This document shows, piece after piece, positions 1 through 13,478 of a stretch of DNA of 64,000 bases (positions are counted from its first letter, which is position 1; each line of letters opens with the position of its first letter). Position numbers and translations under genes: made by a program. Where the stretch lies: positions 124,001 to 188,000 of the forward strand of contig JADCRB010000005.1 of NCBI GenBank assembly GCA_021464245.1, given 5' to 3'. The stretch comes from Carallia brachiata. Taxonomy: Eukaryota > Streptophyta > Magnoliopsida > Malpighiales > Rhizophoraceae. A model generated the notes under the pieces. That model made no database searches. It was not told the origin of the DNA and worked only from the letters and a program-made list of their open reading frames with translations.

Positions 1-2899
1 GGGTTCAAGGTTTGCCGTTCTGATATGCTTTAAGAAAACAAGAAAAAGAAGATGAAGAAGACCAAAGCAAGAAAAAGAACCAGAGCAAGAAAGAGAGAAA
101 ACAATTGAAGAGACTGATCTACTCCATTAAAAAAAAAAGAGAGAGATCAAGAAAAAAGGATTAAGAAGCAGCGTATTAGAGTTATAAAAAAGAAACTACC
201 AGGCTGACCTATGTTGCTTTGATTCCGCACGGGAATGGGAAATTGATTAACTCCCCCAACTAGGGAATCATTGATTCCCAAACATGGGATAATGTGATTC
301 CTATTTTTAAGGGTAATTGAATCACATTATCCCTAAACAAACAATAAGATTAAGAATGACTTCAGTCCCATTCTCATTTCTGTCAAAAATTTTTCCACCA
401 AACGACCACTAACTTTATATTGTCTATGAATCCCCAAAAAGTCCCCCATGATCTTACAATTATCAATAGATCTAATTAATCCTACTATCATCACGAGATC
501 TGTAATCATGAATTTTACCTTCAATAACTAAGAGTTGCGCATTACCTATGCATTCTACAAAATTAACAGAATTGTGCAGGTCAACGTGAAGATAGAAGTA
601 CAACAAAAACAAAACGATTAGTCCAGAGATCAAAATTTGAATGTTGAAACTAAATTCATGCTAAATTAAAAATTTAAGCAACTCTTAAAGTCAGTAACCT
701 ATAAAACTATATAGACCAAAAAAAAAAAAAAGCAGAAAATGAGAGTGGCAGTCTTTTGGCTGAGTTGACAGGCACAGGCAGCGCAAAATTTGGTGGAGAG
801 GTGGGTGCGCCAGGCATCCACCATTGTAAAATGGACCCAATGTGGCAAATTATATGGACCCAGTTTGTGACAACCAAATGCGTCCTTTTATGTGCTGTCC
901 TTCCAAATGACGTTTTGGTAGCTCGTGGCATTAGTTAAATCCAGTCCACCTCCATGCCCAATACCTCCATCACTTTTGTGGTGCCTTCACCCTCTGTGTC
1001 TGCTTTTTTAACTACGCCCTTTTTTCGTCTGGGCATGTAATTGCAACAGGAATTATGGGTAAATGAAACTGGCATATGTGTGATGTATATTTGCTGATGA
1101 CGACTTATCACTATGTTTTTGTTGTTTTCTGAATTGATAGAACACGTGGTTGATGGACGACAGACTAACATAGATGCACATATTACACTATCATAATGAT
1201 TAGTGGCACATCTTCTCTCAATCCATGATGCATATGATAAGGATCACAAATATACAATCTATGGTCATGATAATATAATATATGATCTCATCTTTCTCAC
1301 GTGCATTCACTTACATCTTTGCAGTAAAGACCCAAATAATAATAATAATAATAATAATAATAAGACAAGCTGTAAATTTATTTTAGAGGGATAAATTTCT
1401 TCCTGTTTACCATCTTAAATCTGTAAACTAAAATACTGCCATGAAGGGCTGCACCAAGTTATGGCTGGCTTTAGCCTTCATAGAATGGCACGTACTAAAA
1501 AATCCCGCACACGATCAATTGCAGCAATTGTCTGTCATAGTCTAGTATGTTTCTTGCTCCTGCAATGCTCAATCATGTCTTATCCAACGTCTTTAGGCAA
1601 AACTCTAGTACTCTGGATGAACTATAAATGTGTTTTAGAATTTTTTTTCTTTCATTTAGTTTCCTTTCAAAGCTTTTTAGTTTATTGACGCTCCCATTTG
1701 CATGGGAGTGTTCTTTTAATTCAGCGTCAAGAAACTTTATAGTTAACCGCAATTTAGACTTTTTTTTTTTATTCATTAAGAAATTTATTGGATTATAAAC
1801 TATATAATGACAACAGATTTTTGCTCTCATAAATTTCATCTTTTATTTTCAGAATTTAAACTCAAAACTTTTATAATAGAAATCTGAGTTCTAACAATTA
1901 CGGTGTGCCTAAGGGACTTTTTTTTTTTTTTTGTATTTATGTGCCGAGAAATCTTAAAGCAAAAACCAAAGCATAATAGCTATGTTTTTGCTATGTTTTT
2001 GTCTTCTTCCGCACCCATCACATGCCAAAATATTAGGGCAACCATGCGAGGCAAAAACCGTAGGATGTTAATAACATACTGAAGCGGGAAAGATACAAGA
2101 AAGGTAAGACTATACTCTCCATTACATATTGAGCTAAACGCTCAATGTTATTGAAGTCGCCCACCATTGAGCTTAAGTTTACTTATTAAAGAGTATAAAA
2201 TTCTACAATGGTAAAGTATAAAGATTTAAAATGAATTATAATAACTATAAGTTTTCTCACTTACTAGAAGGAAGGTTTTAGGTGAATTTAAGATTTCAAA
2301 GTAATTATTGGATATGATATTAGAATTTAATTTACTCTTTTATTTGCATTTGCCACTCTGCAGTTTGACCATTTTCATATCTATAGTCTAATTAAATTAG
2401 CCTAGTCTTACTAGGGGCGAGCACCCGGGTTTGGTCTGTCCGTTTCAATTTTGTTGTTCTACATGCTAATTGGCCTAATTTATATTTATATTTAATGGAT
2501 ATGATAAAGAGTATAAAATCTCAGATCAATAAAATATATATGAGGACATAAAATGACTCATAATATCTATGAAATTTTCCAACTATAAATTTAAACTTTC
2601 AAGTGAATTTAAAGTTTTAAGGTGTTATTTGATATTATTGAATTTGTCTGCGTGATAAAGGTTGATGTCAAGTCTCCATCGAAATTAGTTAAACAAGAGA
2701 GAAAAAGTTTGATAGATCTCTACAATTCTATTAGACGCAAACAAGGACAAAGTTATAGTTTTGCCTGTTTTGGGTTCATAATAGGAAAATAAACATTTGA
2801 AACCATTATTAACCCAAATATTGCAACATAAAAGACTTTATGAGGAGGAAATTTTGCCAGTTTTGGGTTCATTAATAATGATTTTAGTTTTTATTTCCC
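1..2899. other. Intergenic, no gene seen
   Basis: I find no convincing gene here. The first 180 bases are strongly purine-rich on this strand. Positions about 220-410 contain phrases such as GGGAATCATTGATTCCC and ACCAAACGACC that resemble ends of short plant DNA transposons, but I could not pair two termini. The remaining ORFs are short, lack recognisable domains and overlap on both strands, so I treat them as chance. Confidence 0.6.
1335..1361. repeat. (AAT)9 microsatellite
   Basis: Nine uninterrupted AAT units. On the + strand they read as a poly-Asn tract in a short ORF that I consider spurious. Confidence 0.95.
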
Positions 2900-3081
2900 T
2901 GTCATGTTTATGCAAGTAACAATTATTTATCCAATTCACCATTCTTAAACATAATGTTTAAACATGTCAATTAGGCCGGGCCAACCCACATGTCATGTTT
3001 ACGCAGGTAACAATTATTTGTCCAACTGACCATTCTCAAACATGATGTTTAGACATATCAATTGGGTCAGGCAACCCATGA
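2900..3081. repeat. Tandem duplication, about 91 bp, two copies
   Basis: Unit A begins at 2900 and unit B at 2991. Both open with TGTCATGTTTA and run through matching AACAATTATTT, CCATTCT and ACATGATGTTTA/ACATAATGTTTA-type sequence. They differ at roughly one position in eight. The duplication spans the left border of the hAT-like element that follows, so it carries two versions of the terminal repeat and its flank. Confidence 0.75.
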
Positions 3082-4052
3082 GTCGGCCCGGCCCAGCCCA
3101 ATATGGCACGACCTGCATTATATAGTATCGAGCTCAAACTAAACATGACTAATACTAGAGTCTGAGCTGAACTTATATTTCCTAGTCTATGGGTCGGGGC
3201 ACGGTCCATGATACGCTCGGGTTCACGCATGGCCCGAATCCAAACACAACCCATAAACGACTCAGCACGATCCCTTTTAAAAATGAGTTTAAAATCAAAA
3301 TAAGAAAAATAGGTAACAAGCCTTGAACCATTGTTTAACAGAATAAAAATATTAAACTCTTCCACCAAATTAAGTGCAACAGTTTACATATTTTCTATAT
3401 TTTTAATTTTTATTTAATAGAACATAATACATTACCATTTCACAAGGGTTTTTTATTTTTTTTTTTCTTAAATCATGAATTATAAAAATTAGAGATAATA
3501 TTTATGTGATATACTTATTTAAATTTCAACAAAAATTATATGTGGTATAATATTTTGTTAGTATTTTTTTGTTAAAATTTAATATTTCACTTCTATAATT
3601 GGTTATTTTAAATCTCAAGTTTAAATAGTTAATAATAAAAAAGTAATATGTTTTGATCTTTCACTTAAATTTTATATTTATTTATTTATAAAAATGCATG
3701 ACATTATTTAAGAACGATGAATTTACATAGGTGTGACTTGATTTAAGTATAATTAATGGTCTAAACACATCACAGTTTAAACATATTAATAACTTAGACA
3801 TGATAAGGTAAGTGGCCCAATTACAGCACAGTGAATGGCTCAGACATGACACGATGAGTGGCTTATGCATACACGACATGACACAAGCTCATAGTATTTG
3901 GGCTTATTGGCAGTACTGAACTTATTATCTAAATTTTTAAACACGGCACAAAAAGCAAATGGACCGTCCTAAGGAACAACAAGAAATAAGTGGGATTCAA
4001 AAAAATTTAGCTATGCTTGGCACAGCACGGCCCCGCCTATTTGACATGTCTA
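3050..4052. mobile_element. Short non-autonomous hAT-like element
   Basis: The right end (4021-4052) reads, on the opposite strand, TAGACATGTCAAATAGGC followed by GGGGCC. The left end at 3050 begins TAGACATATCAATTGGG, so the termini form an imperfect inverted repeat. The flanks are ATGATGTT (3042-3049) and ATGATTTT (4053-4060), 7 of 8 identical, which fits the 8-bp target duplication of hAT elements. The interior holds many CCCGGCCC- and GGCACGAC-like words but no transposase. A second possible left end lies at 2959, inside the first copy of the 91-bp duplication, and there the flank matches only 6 of 8. Family assignment is inferred from the termini and the duplication length. Confidence 0.55.
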
Positions 4053-4060
4053 ATGATTTT

Positions 4061-5662
4061 TTATGTAATCAAATTTAATCCATTAAAGGACACTAATTTG
4101 TTAAATATAGATATGGAATATTTTTTGGCATAGAATTGCCATGCCTCATCCTTTTTTGATTGGCCTATTCAAGCATTTGCTTGTAAAAGTATAGATGGAT
4201 AACAGGCTATTTATATAGTGGTTTGAGGTAAAAATCAATATCTTAATTAAGATCTGAAGATAAAGTTTAGCGTGCATAATCCATAGTGTGGCCATGTTTA
4301 AAAGGTGCTGAATAAAACAAATTTGAGTCTGCTATGCTAAGTGGTGTCCCAGACACAAATTTGAATTAGATTTGCCTTCTAAGGATGAGTTCCATGGAAT
4401 CTTAATTCTTTAATTGTTACTAACACTTATTCTTATCCACAATAAGTTTTTAAGAGCCAAAAGAATCCTTATGGTGCGGAATCACCTAAATTCGGTTATA
4501 GTTTATTGCAGAAGCTAACCCAAATATATATATATATATGTCGTATGCACAGAATAACTTGTTTGCGTCTGCAAGTTGCTGCCTCCAGGATTTGCCAATA
4601 CTTTTTTGATCTAATCTTTGATATTAATGTTGTTATTATTATTATATCAAGTGGTTGGAAGGGGATGCTGATTATGAACAATCTCCAGTAACACACAAGC
4701 AAAAACAAACTACTGGTGAAACTTTGGATGAGATATTGACACTTTATATTTTTTATGTTTTGGTGCATACGGAAGTAAAATACTACCTAAGAGGGACAAA
4801 AACATATATTGGTTTATGATTTTTTTTTTCTTTTTTTAAACCAACATATATTAGTTGATGATGTGAGGTGGTTTAGCTGATTTAATATAGGCATGCCTAT
4901 GGATAATATGTGTACGGGAATTTTTTTTTTTTTGGGTACATAATATGGGTATTAAGAGGGGTTGACTCTATACCCGCTAGAAAATATTATACTCAATATG
5001 CCTACCATCTCAACGTATTTCTACTGCACTTATCTCGGGACCAAAGTTTAAGATGCCTCTACTGAATGGGATGGAAGCATATTAGAAATTCGTGAACCCA
5101 TTCACTAGAAAAGGCACTGATTCCTCAAGGCACCTTAATGGTGCAAATGAAACTGTTGTAGAGTGATCCTCAATGATATATGATAGATTCCAGGGAAAGC
5201 ACAATCGAAATTGAGCCGCCTTCACTACAATTTCCGGGTCTAAAAATTCAGGCTTAAAATCTAAAGTAGGATTGGAAGCACTAAAAGCAATGTTTATTGT
5301 TGTGATTAGAAAATCTTTTAGTCTCGTTATAGTTGGGAAATATTAGGTAGCCTTCTTTTGTAATACCAAAGTAGTATTAAAGTGGTGTGAGTTGCTTAAT
5401 AGTTGAAATTAATAAAAAAAAAACATAAAAAATACTGGATGTCTTCGAATAAAAAGCATGATTATTCACTTAAAATCAAACAGTACAGTGAAACTTTTGT
5501 GAAGTGATAACATGATAAAGTCAATATAAAAAAAAAAAAAAAAACTAGAAACACACAAAATCTGCAACTTGCAACATAAAAATGCACAAAAATGCATCAC
5601 TGTATTGTGCAAATTTTGTCATACTTATTACTCATTCAATCATTTTGTTACATATTTTGTTA
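4061..5662. other. Intergenic, no gene seen
   Basis: AT-rich sequence with homopolymer runs and a short (TA)n tract near 4528. No ORF carries a recognisable domain. Confidence 0.6.
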
Positions 5663-5814
5663 TGTATATTACCTTAGCATGGCGCATTAGAATATGATGC
5701 CCCAATATAAAGACTCATCAGAATATGTATTTTAAGCTTGCGATGTATCATGTTCCAAATGAGTCGTTAAATTGGGGCATCATATTTTATTGCGTCATGC
5801 TAAGGTAATATACA
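5663..5814. repeat. Fold-back repeat (54-bp arms)
   Basis: The left arm (5663-5716) and right arm (5761-5814) are inverted copies of each other with about six mismatches. The outer 19 bases, TGTATATTACCTTAGCATG, match perfectly. The spacer is 44 bases. A partial further copy of the arm interior (ATGACGCATTAGATTGAGTC) follows at about 5824. This is the structure of a small MITE or of a long hairpin transcript. There is no coding content. Confidence 0.75.
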
Positions 5815-8799
5815 TTAAAAAATATGACGCATTAGATTGAGTCGTGAAATTAATACATAGCATGTTTTTTCTTGTTAACTAAGTAGTTGTTCTCATAGTC
5901 TAAATATGGAGATACTTCAATAAAAAAAAGTAAGTGCTTGCTAGTTGAACAATTTCATTGATCTTATGTCTTGGTATTTTTTACGCAACAGCTGTACAAA
6001 TGATGTTTAGACTTGAATTTATCAAGATATATCATATAAAAATTATTATTATTCGATGGCATAAGCTATATGATTATAGGTTAGTGATAAAAAAAAAAAT
6101 ATATGACCTTAAAATAGTAAATCCTTTGGCCAAGAAGGAAAGAACACTTGTTGGGATTTCCGAATCATATTAATGGAATAAATAACCATATAGACATGTT
6201 CGAGGATAAGCATAATTAGACAACATACAATAGACACTAACACTATACCATATGCCTGATTGAACGTTAGAATGCTGAATAATCGAATAATTAAGCATGG
6301 GATTTGGTAAGTGAGCAGAAGATTTAGCCAGAAACTAATCAGAGACATCATTTTAATTTTTTCGAAAACTAAATTTTAAATTAATTTAATATTATCTTAA
6401 ATATACTTAGTATTATTCTAAAACTTGATTTTTGAGAAAACAAATTTTTGATTTTTTGTTTTGTTTTCTAATGCTTCTCTAGATGACTTCTGGCTCAATA
6501 CTTTGGCCACCAACCATTATGTTAAGAGCCAGAGGCATTTCGGAGTCGAACGATATCTTGAATGTAACAAACAATTAACTTTAAATAACGACATTTATAT
6601 TTTACGTAAAAAAAAATTTAACACTTGAAATTTTTTGTTATGTTAAATATAAATGTTATTACTTAAAATTCATTATTTATTACATTTAGGACATTCTCCA
6701 ACTACAAAATTCTCTAGCTCTAAAAAGGAGCTCTATCTATAATATTTGGGTTGTTACGAAAAATACTTTAAGAATTCTTGATATTTTCTTCTTCAAACTT
6801 CTTCGTGGGTTATTGCAAATTACCACCAGCCAATTTTCTGAGTGATTCAAACAGAAAGAGGAGAGGCCAAACCCCTCATCTGCTGGCAATATGTGGTGGC
6901 TGGCCATATTAACTTAATAAGTAATTATAGAAGACTCTGGCTCTTCAATCTTAATTAGGGTATAAGTAATAATTTTCAATAAATTGCAATTTTGTCTATG
7001 TATTGCAAATAATAGATATTTGATTTCAAAGTGGTTTGAGAATTTTTCAATCAAGCCCAATTTGATCTCTATTTTAGGTTTTTACTGAATATTTTTATAT
7101 GTAAGATTTATTAGGATCATAATATGTTTCCAATTAATGCAAATTATAATTCTAAAAAATTAGATAAATTGAAATCTTATGATTGGTCATTGCTTCTTCA
7201 AATTAATTTACTTAAATTCATACAGAATCAAAGGTTTAAAAACTATTATGACGTTATATATTTGCTCGATAAACGTCACTATACTTCATTGCAATTTAGA
7301 AAGTGTCACCTTTTTTTTTTAGAACCAAGCTTGCCCGAGTAGCAAAAGGCAGTGTGCCTTTAACCCCCTGACGAGAGTTCGAATCTTCCCAATGTCTTAT
7401 CATCCCTCCTTATGTCACTGAGACCACTTATATTAAGACAAAAACAAGAGTGATACATTTATACTGTTCCATTGACATGGCTATAGTATCCTTTGTGCGG
7501 AGGCACCATGGCCTCTTAGCATTGGTAAATTAGGGGACACTTCCCTTTGACAAAACAATTCATGTATTTGGTCAAAAAAACAAGCAGCCAAATGGCAATA
7601 CAATGTTCAAAAGTTGAAAGAGGAGACTGCATGAGGGGATGATGCATTAACAGTGTTATAAAAACAAGGAGAATGGGATTTAGGTACCTGATGTTAAATA
7701 TTTAGATAATTCCAATCAGATGGACCCCTCCAATCCCAAATTGAAGTGCCCTGTGAGTCATCAAAATTGTAATAAAAATGATGATGTGAACTCCAAATAT
7801 TATTTAATTTGCACACCTTTAAAACTGAACTGAACTTGCGTTATCCGGCACAAGGCACTATTGGCAAAAGGTTTAATGACACTGAATTTGTCCAAGCTAA
7901 GTTAAAAAAAAAAATTAAAAAAATAAAAAACCTCCTCTGAGATTGACTTTTTATAACATGATTTCTTATTTGCAAATTGCCAACCTTTTCTTCTCCCATC
8001 AAAATTTCATCAATTTAAATAATTGCATCCCCACATCATCAACCTTTCTGAAGCAGGCATCATATGTGAGCCAAGCAAAATGATTATCCAAACCTCAAAA
8101 TTTTCATGATTGCATTCCCTTGCATAACCCTTTGCACCATACATAATAACAGTAAAAGAACATGGATGCACTTTGTATGTGAGACCATCACATGGCCTCC
8201 TTTCAAAACAGCATTAAATTGCATGAGTCCAACTACACAGCAAGTGAATTTAGACAGAAAGGAACACAAAGAAACACGAAGGGTCATGACATGTGAGTCA
8301 AACATATTAAAGATAGGCTTTTTTTTTTTTTTTAACTTGAAGATTCCCGTCTAAAGATGCGTACAACAAAATAAACATAATATGCAACAAAACATATATA
8401 ATGTGCAACGAGTTATCACAAAAAAGCATTTTATGTTTTATTATTCATTGTATTATAATTGTTGCACATTCTAACAATCATATAATACATCGTGATTTTT
8501 AATAAAAAAATTTAAAGTTTCCAAAAAAACATTTAATTTTAAATATATAAAATTTATAAACTGCATCACTCTGTCTCTCTCTCTATCTAAATCTTCTATG
8601 ACTTATTTTTTCCCTTGATTGTATTTAGGAGAGATCATGTGGATATATCCTTATCTAGTTACAACATGCATCCATATATGATAGAATTTCACACTACCGT
8701 TCTGAATTATTATTTACATATATTTTTATTATGTATATCCCCCTGATACTGTTGCTCTTAGTGGTGCAATTGGCCCACTACATTAATAGCCTATTTCTT
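5815..8799. other. Intergenic, no gene seen
   Basis: AT-rich with no supported gene. Opposed ORFs around 8084-8354 cover the same bases on both strands and show no domain. The final 200 bases are presumably bZIP promoter. Confidence 0.6.
7319..7384 (+). repeat. tRNA-like (SINE head?) sequence
   Basis: A box-A-like TGCCCGAGTAGC is followed about 30 bases later by a box-B-like GAGTTCGAATCTT. These are the two internal RNA polymerase III promoter blocks of a tRNA or tRNA-derived SINE. The arms do not fold into a good cloverleaf by eye, so I read this as a decayed SINE head or a chance match rather than a functional tRNA. Confidence 0.3.
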
Positions 8800-8801
8800 C
8801 C

Positions 8802-8808
8802 TATATAA
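8802..8808 (+). promoter_or_regulatory. TATA box of the bZIP gene
   Basis: TATATAA lies 92 bases upstream of the bZIP start codon in a CCTATATAACCCC context. This spacing would leave a 5' leader of about 60-65 bases. I see no conserved upstream ORF of the sucrose-control type. Confidence 0.6.
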
Positions 8809-8899
8809 CCCCAGCACTCTTCATCCTGATTTTTATCCTTGCAATAATAATCTCCAATTCCATACCCTTCTTCAACTGGTACCGCGCAGAATCCGAGGC

Positions 8900-9463
8900 A
8901 TGGTTCCAGGTGAATTCACCGGAATTCAGTATCTGGCAACCGAGGACTCTATTCCATTCTATTTTGACAGAATAATAACCAATTTTCAGAACTCTCCGTT
9001 CTCTCAGGCAGGACATGATGAGTTCAACCCACAGACCTCAATGTTCATTAACAACTCACGTTGTAGTGACGCTGAAGAACAACAGCAACACAGCATCATT
9101 GATGAAAGGAAGCAGCGGAGAATGATCTCCAATAGGGAGTCCGCTCGCAGGTCCCGGATGAGGAAACAAAGGCACCTGGATGAGCTGTGGTCTCAGGTGG
9201 TTCGCCTTCGGACTGAGAACCACAACTTGATGGACATGGTCAATCAGGTGTCCGAGTCCCATGATCGTGTCCTTCAAGAGAATGCCCGGCTCAAAGAAGA
9301 GGCTTCCGATCTTCGCCAAATGCTTACTGACCTTCAAATTGGCAGTCCTTACACTTCCTCTGCTTTGAGAGCCCTGGAAGAGGTCCCCTGCAATACAGCC
9401 CATCTTAGAGCTGAGTCCTCCTCAAACCATTCTGTTACTACATCTGTGGACTTGCTCCATTGA
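8900..9463 (+). CDS. bZIP transcription factor, S-type, bZIP43-like
   Basis: An intact intronless ORF of 187 residues. The basic region (about residues 69-91, ERKQRRMISNRESARRSRMR) carries the N-x7-R signature (Asn78, Arg86). The leucine zipper follows in register with Leu96, Leu103, Leu110, Val117, Val124, Leu131 and Leu138. The N-terminal 65 residues are acidic and Gln-rich and the C-terminus is Ser/Thr-rich. Small intronless bZIPs with a long zipper belong to plant group S; the N-terminus beginning MVPGE resembles bZIP43/42-type members. Such proteins bind ACGT-core elements in the nucleus as dimers. The start codon is the first ATG after the TATA box and gives the usual family length. The gene appears functional. 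The group is clear; the exact orthologue is inferred. Confidence 0.93.
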   Translation: MVPGEFTGIQYLATEDSIPFYFDRIITNFQNSPFSQAGHDEFNPQTSMFINNSRCSDAEEQQQHSIIDERKQRRMISNRESARRSRMRKQRHLDELWSQVVRLRTENHNLMDMVNQVSESHDRVLQENARLKEEASDLRQMLTDLQIGSPYTSSALRALEEVPCNTAHLRAESSSNHSVTTSVDLLH

Positions 9464-12400
9464 ATATCAGACTCAGTTTTCCCCAATAACTTGCTTTGAC
9501 TTTCTTTCTCCTTTTCTTCTGTTGTTAACCAGTGCTGACCATATATAATTTGAGGTTGTATGTGATCAGAATGAATGTAATAACTTCTTTCTGCCTTCTT
9601 TTCCACATTCTTCACCACTTAGCAAACCCCACCAACCCATCAAAAGAGGGTAGAAATTCCTGTTTTTATTCTATTCTTATGGAAAAGTGTACTTTGCGTC
9701 CCAACAAAATTCCACAAATGAAATGGGAGTTAAGATGGTGAGGGATTCGATTCCTCAGCTTCCTTATAATACAAAGATAACTATTTGTTAACTTGAGGTA
9801 TTTTAGATGAGTATTCATATTGTACTATCATAACTATTAAATAAATATTTATAAGATTATCATCAATTGTGATCACATATTGAAAGATTTAACGTATCTG
9901 AAGTAACAATTTTAATATGCAATGTATGGATATGTGTTATGATGCATCAAATTTATTATATTAAAGTAACAGTTTTGTATTAGATTCGTGTCAAAATTTT
10001 GAATCCCAATAAACAATTTGCAACACTTGTTCTTGCCTTGTATGGAATAATGCAGCTATTAAAGAAAAAGCCACTTGAGAATTATATGAATCCAACATCC
10101 AGTGCACACAAATGAAAGCCTTGGTAATCCCCACCTTATTTCTAATTATTTTTAAGAAACTCGCCAACTTGTTTTATAGTTTTTGGCAAAAACAAAATCG
10201 AAGAGTGAGTACAAAACAGCACTTGAAGAAGGAAACTAAAAAGATGAAAACGGCAACAATAGTATTGCAATTGTATGACATGAAATTTTGTGCCATTACC
10301 ATAATAGGAAGTAAGCATTTTTCTCAGATGTACTTGGAGGTGACCCGGTTTCAATTCGGGCGGGAAGCAGTTTGGCCAAAAACCAAACCGTAGCATCATG
10401 GCCTGCGGTCCACAACCCTGGTTCGAACCAGAACTGCGGGACCTGGTCCGATCCTAGTTACTATTTCTTCTTCGCAACGCGACAATGTCTAATGCTCTTG
10501 TCTCAATTACTTTCAATTAGCCAACATGTATAACTGAATTCACCCATCCCTGGTAAGAAACAAAGAAAACTCAAATTCAACATTTTTACGGAATGGAATC
10601 ATTGCAGAGACGTACATGAAAATGAAGCATATATAAGAATAAAATACAAAATGCAAATTTCTAACTAAAAAAAAAGTTAATGACCAAACTTTTTGACTAA
10701 ACGATTCTGTGGTACTATAACAACGTTCATACTTTTTACAATAACAATTATATTTTTCGCAATAAAAAATTGACATTTTATTTTTTATTACAAAAAATAA
10801 GTATATTATTACAAAATTATGAACATTATTACAATATAACCGAATTATATGACAAAATGTATATATCATATTATAGTGCCTTCTAACTATACTTCCTCTA
10901 ACCTTTCTATATTACTCTCATTACTTTGCAAAAAATTGAGAATAATTGGCTAGAATGGTGGCTATAGATTACCCCTCCTTTAATAATGATTAAAAAAGTT
11001 TAATTGTTTTAGACTTTTTAAAAAATGGTTTAAATTTTGTTCCTAAATGGTCTCCTAGTCATTGAATGCGCTTTATAAACAGTAAAAAGAATTACAAATC
11101 TTTTTCCTTTTACAAATTTTTTCCTTACTTTTTGATAATATATGCTATGTCACTTGGAGTAGCACAAAAAAAAAAAAAAAAAAGCCATGTCATTTGGAGT
11201 GATTATTGGCGAATGTGCTCTCACATGGACAGTACGAGTCATTGAAAATAGAATTTGCAAAAAAAACCATTATGCCATTATAGTATTTAAAGCGTTAGAT
11301 AATAGGCGTACGACTTGTAGCATTCATGAAATTTGTTCATACTCAAAGTTGTTATTATAATTCGAAGATTTTTTTATATTTATTCTTATTATAAAATATT
11401 TTTTTATATTTACCATGATTACAATATATTTTTTATTATAATAATTTGATATTATATTTAATATTTCCTGTCATTATATAATTTGTTCTATTATTCATTG
11501 AATTATATATTATTACAATATTATATAATTATTATAGATTATTTACTTATTTAGACATATATAATTCTATAAATATTCTTCTCCTATTAACGTCTCTATA
11601 CAATTAAATAATATACCCTTTATATTCTCAAATTTTCTCGCATTACTTTCTTTATTTCTCTTGTTTGCACTCATTAATTTAGCCTACTTTTTTGAGTTTG
11701 TTCTATTTCAGTCCAATTTCCGTATACCAAGTGCTAATCAAGTTTAATATGTATCAAGATGATGTATTAAAGAATATATGTCCCATATTAATTAAAAAAT
11801 TTGACATACTTCTATGAGTTTATCTCGTTTCAGTCTAATTTTTTTATACTATGTGCTAATCAAACTTAGCACGTATTAAGAAAGCGTGTTAAAAATTATA
11901 TGTCTCATATTAATTAAAAATAAGTTTATAACATGACTTATAATAAATTTTAATTTCTTATACTCCGATTTAATCATAATAGGTTTTGAAACTCTTATTC
12001 ATTATTTGACCTATACAATTATATAGTAACATAATTTATTTTCAAAATTTTTTAATTGGATTCCATTATGCCAATTCAAATGCTAAAAAGTAGGGGGTGT
12101 TGATAAAATTGTGTAACCCTCTACTCTTTTTATGCATTTTCACATTAGATGCACATACCATATGTTGAGTTTGTATGTACTGTACAAGACGGATTCACCT
12201 CTCATAGCATACTCAAAGCCCTTCTTTAAAACGATGCTGTTTTTTTTTTTTTTTTGTTCTTTATTTTGTGTTCACACGAAGTTACGAAAAAATGGTAAAT
12301 ATTTTTTTTTGTGCTTCTCTCACTTCTGATGAAAGAGGTTAAACGTTTTAAAGTAATTCACTTATAATTTTACATTATATAATAAGTAAGACTTATTAAA

Positions 12401-13478
12401 AATTAAAAAAATAATAAAATAAATTTTTATAATATAAAATTATAAATATATTAAACTCATACAAAGAGATGTATAAAAATAACAGCACTTAATTAAAAGG
12501 AATAATAATTGGAGATTCTTCTAAACCCCAAGAGGATATCTATGTATCTTTATTTGGACTCTTTATTTATTAATTTTTTTCTTCACCTTCATATGTTTGC
12601 ATTTTTTTTTTTTTTTATAATCTTACTCTCCGCACTAATAATATTCATATTCTTTTAATGAAACTTATAAGATTTTAATTTTTATTTTTTCAAAAAGGGC
12701 TCGGAACCAAAACCATAATCAGACCAAACGAGAACCAAAAATGAACTAGAACCATGATTGTCTTTGAACTGAAGCCGTAACTGTCTTACCTGACCACAAG
12801 TTGGTTGTGGTTCAACCTCCATTTAGAACCAAAACTGTTGAAACTGAACTGGGAACAGAAACCTGTCCGGACCGTGGTCAAGCTTAGGTATAAATGTGGT
12901 GAAGAAACAATTTAGTCATAGCAACCAAAGCGGACAATTTATGGATAGGATCCGTTCACGCGGAAGCCAAAATTAAAATTAAAGGGAGGTCCCATCCCTA
13001 TCCCATGGCCAGTCTCAACTCAAGTGTTGTCACGATAGCAGAAGAGGGGGCAAGAAGACAAGTGCTGGTGGAGGTGCTGGTGCTGGTGGTGGTAGTGCAT
13101 GGCTCATCGTGCAAATAGCTACTGTTACTCTTTTTTGATTGGTCCATTGAGAGAGAAGTTTAGGAGTAAGAGAGGTGTTCCAGTTATAGGATCAAGAAAC
13201 GTTTACAGATTATCAGAGGTTTATAATAAAATTTACATGTCATCTAATTACAAAAAACTCCAATAATAACTTGTTAAATTTAAATTTAAAATGAATTACA
13301 TCAAAAACTAAATCTCTACTAAATTTAGCTTGGTTGTGGACATAACTACTGTTACTCTAATACATACAAAACACCTGAAAAAAAAAGGCTAATTAATGAT
13401 CCACTAGCCAACCCCTCCATCCCAAAAAAAAAAAAAAAAGTATTTGTATTGTATCTTCGTGTGTTTTTTTTTTTTTCG
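9464..13478. other. Intergenic with repeat debris
   Basis: The bZIP 3' flank comes first. The rest is AT-rich. Two stretches rich in GGTTCGAACC/GGAACCAAAACC words (about 10,330-10,460 and 12,690-12,890) look like decayed transposon ends, but no paired termini were found. An ORF of 37 codons at 13,005-13,118 is treated under findings. Confidence 0.55.
11692..11930. repeat. Degenerate direct repeat, about 123 bp, two copies
   Basis: Copies begin near 11,692 and 11,815. Each carries TGAGTTT, TTTCAGTC, GTGCTAATCAA and TCATATTAATTAAAAA-like words in the same order. The copies are diverged and non-coding. Confidence 0.55.

Noticed and set aside
9056..9403. 115-codon ORF antisense to the bZIP
   Set aside because: Shadow of the conserved basic region and zipper on the other strand.
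10330..10450. GGTTCGAACC motif suggesting a tRNA
   Set aside because: No box A at the right distance and no cloverleaf; the sequence is better read as transposon debris.
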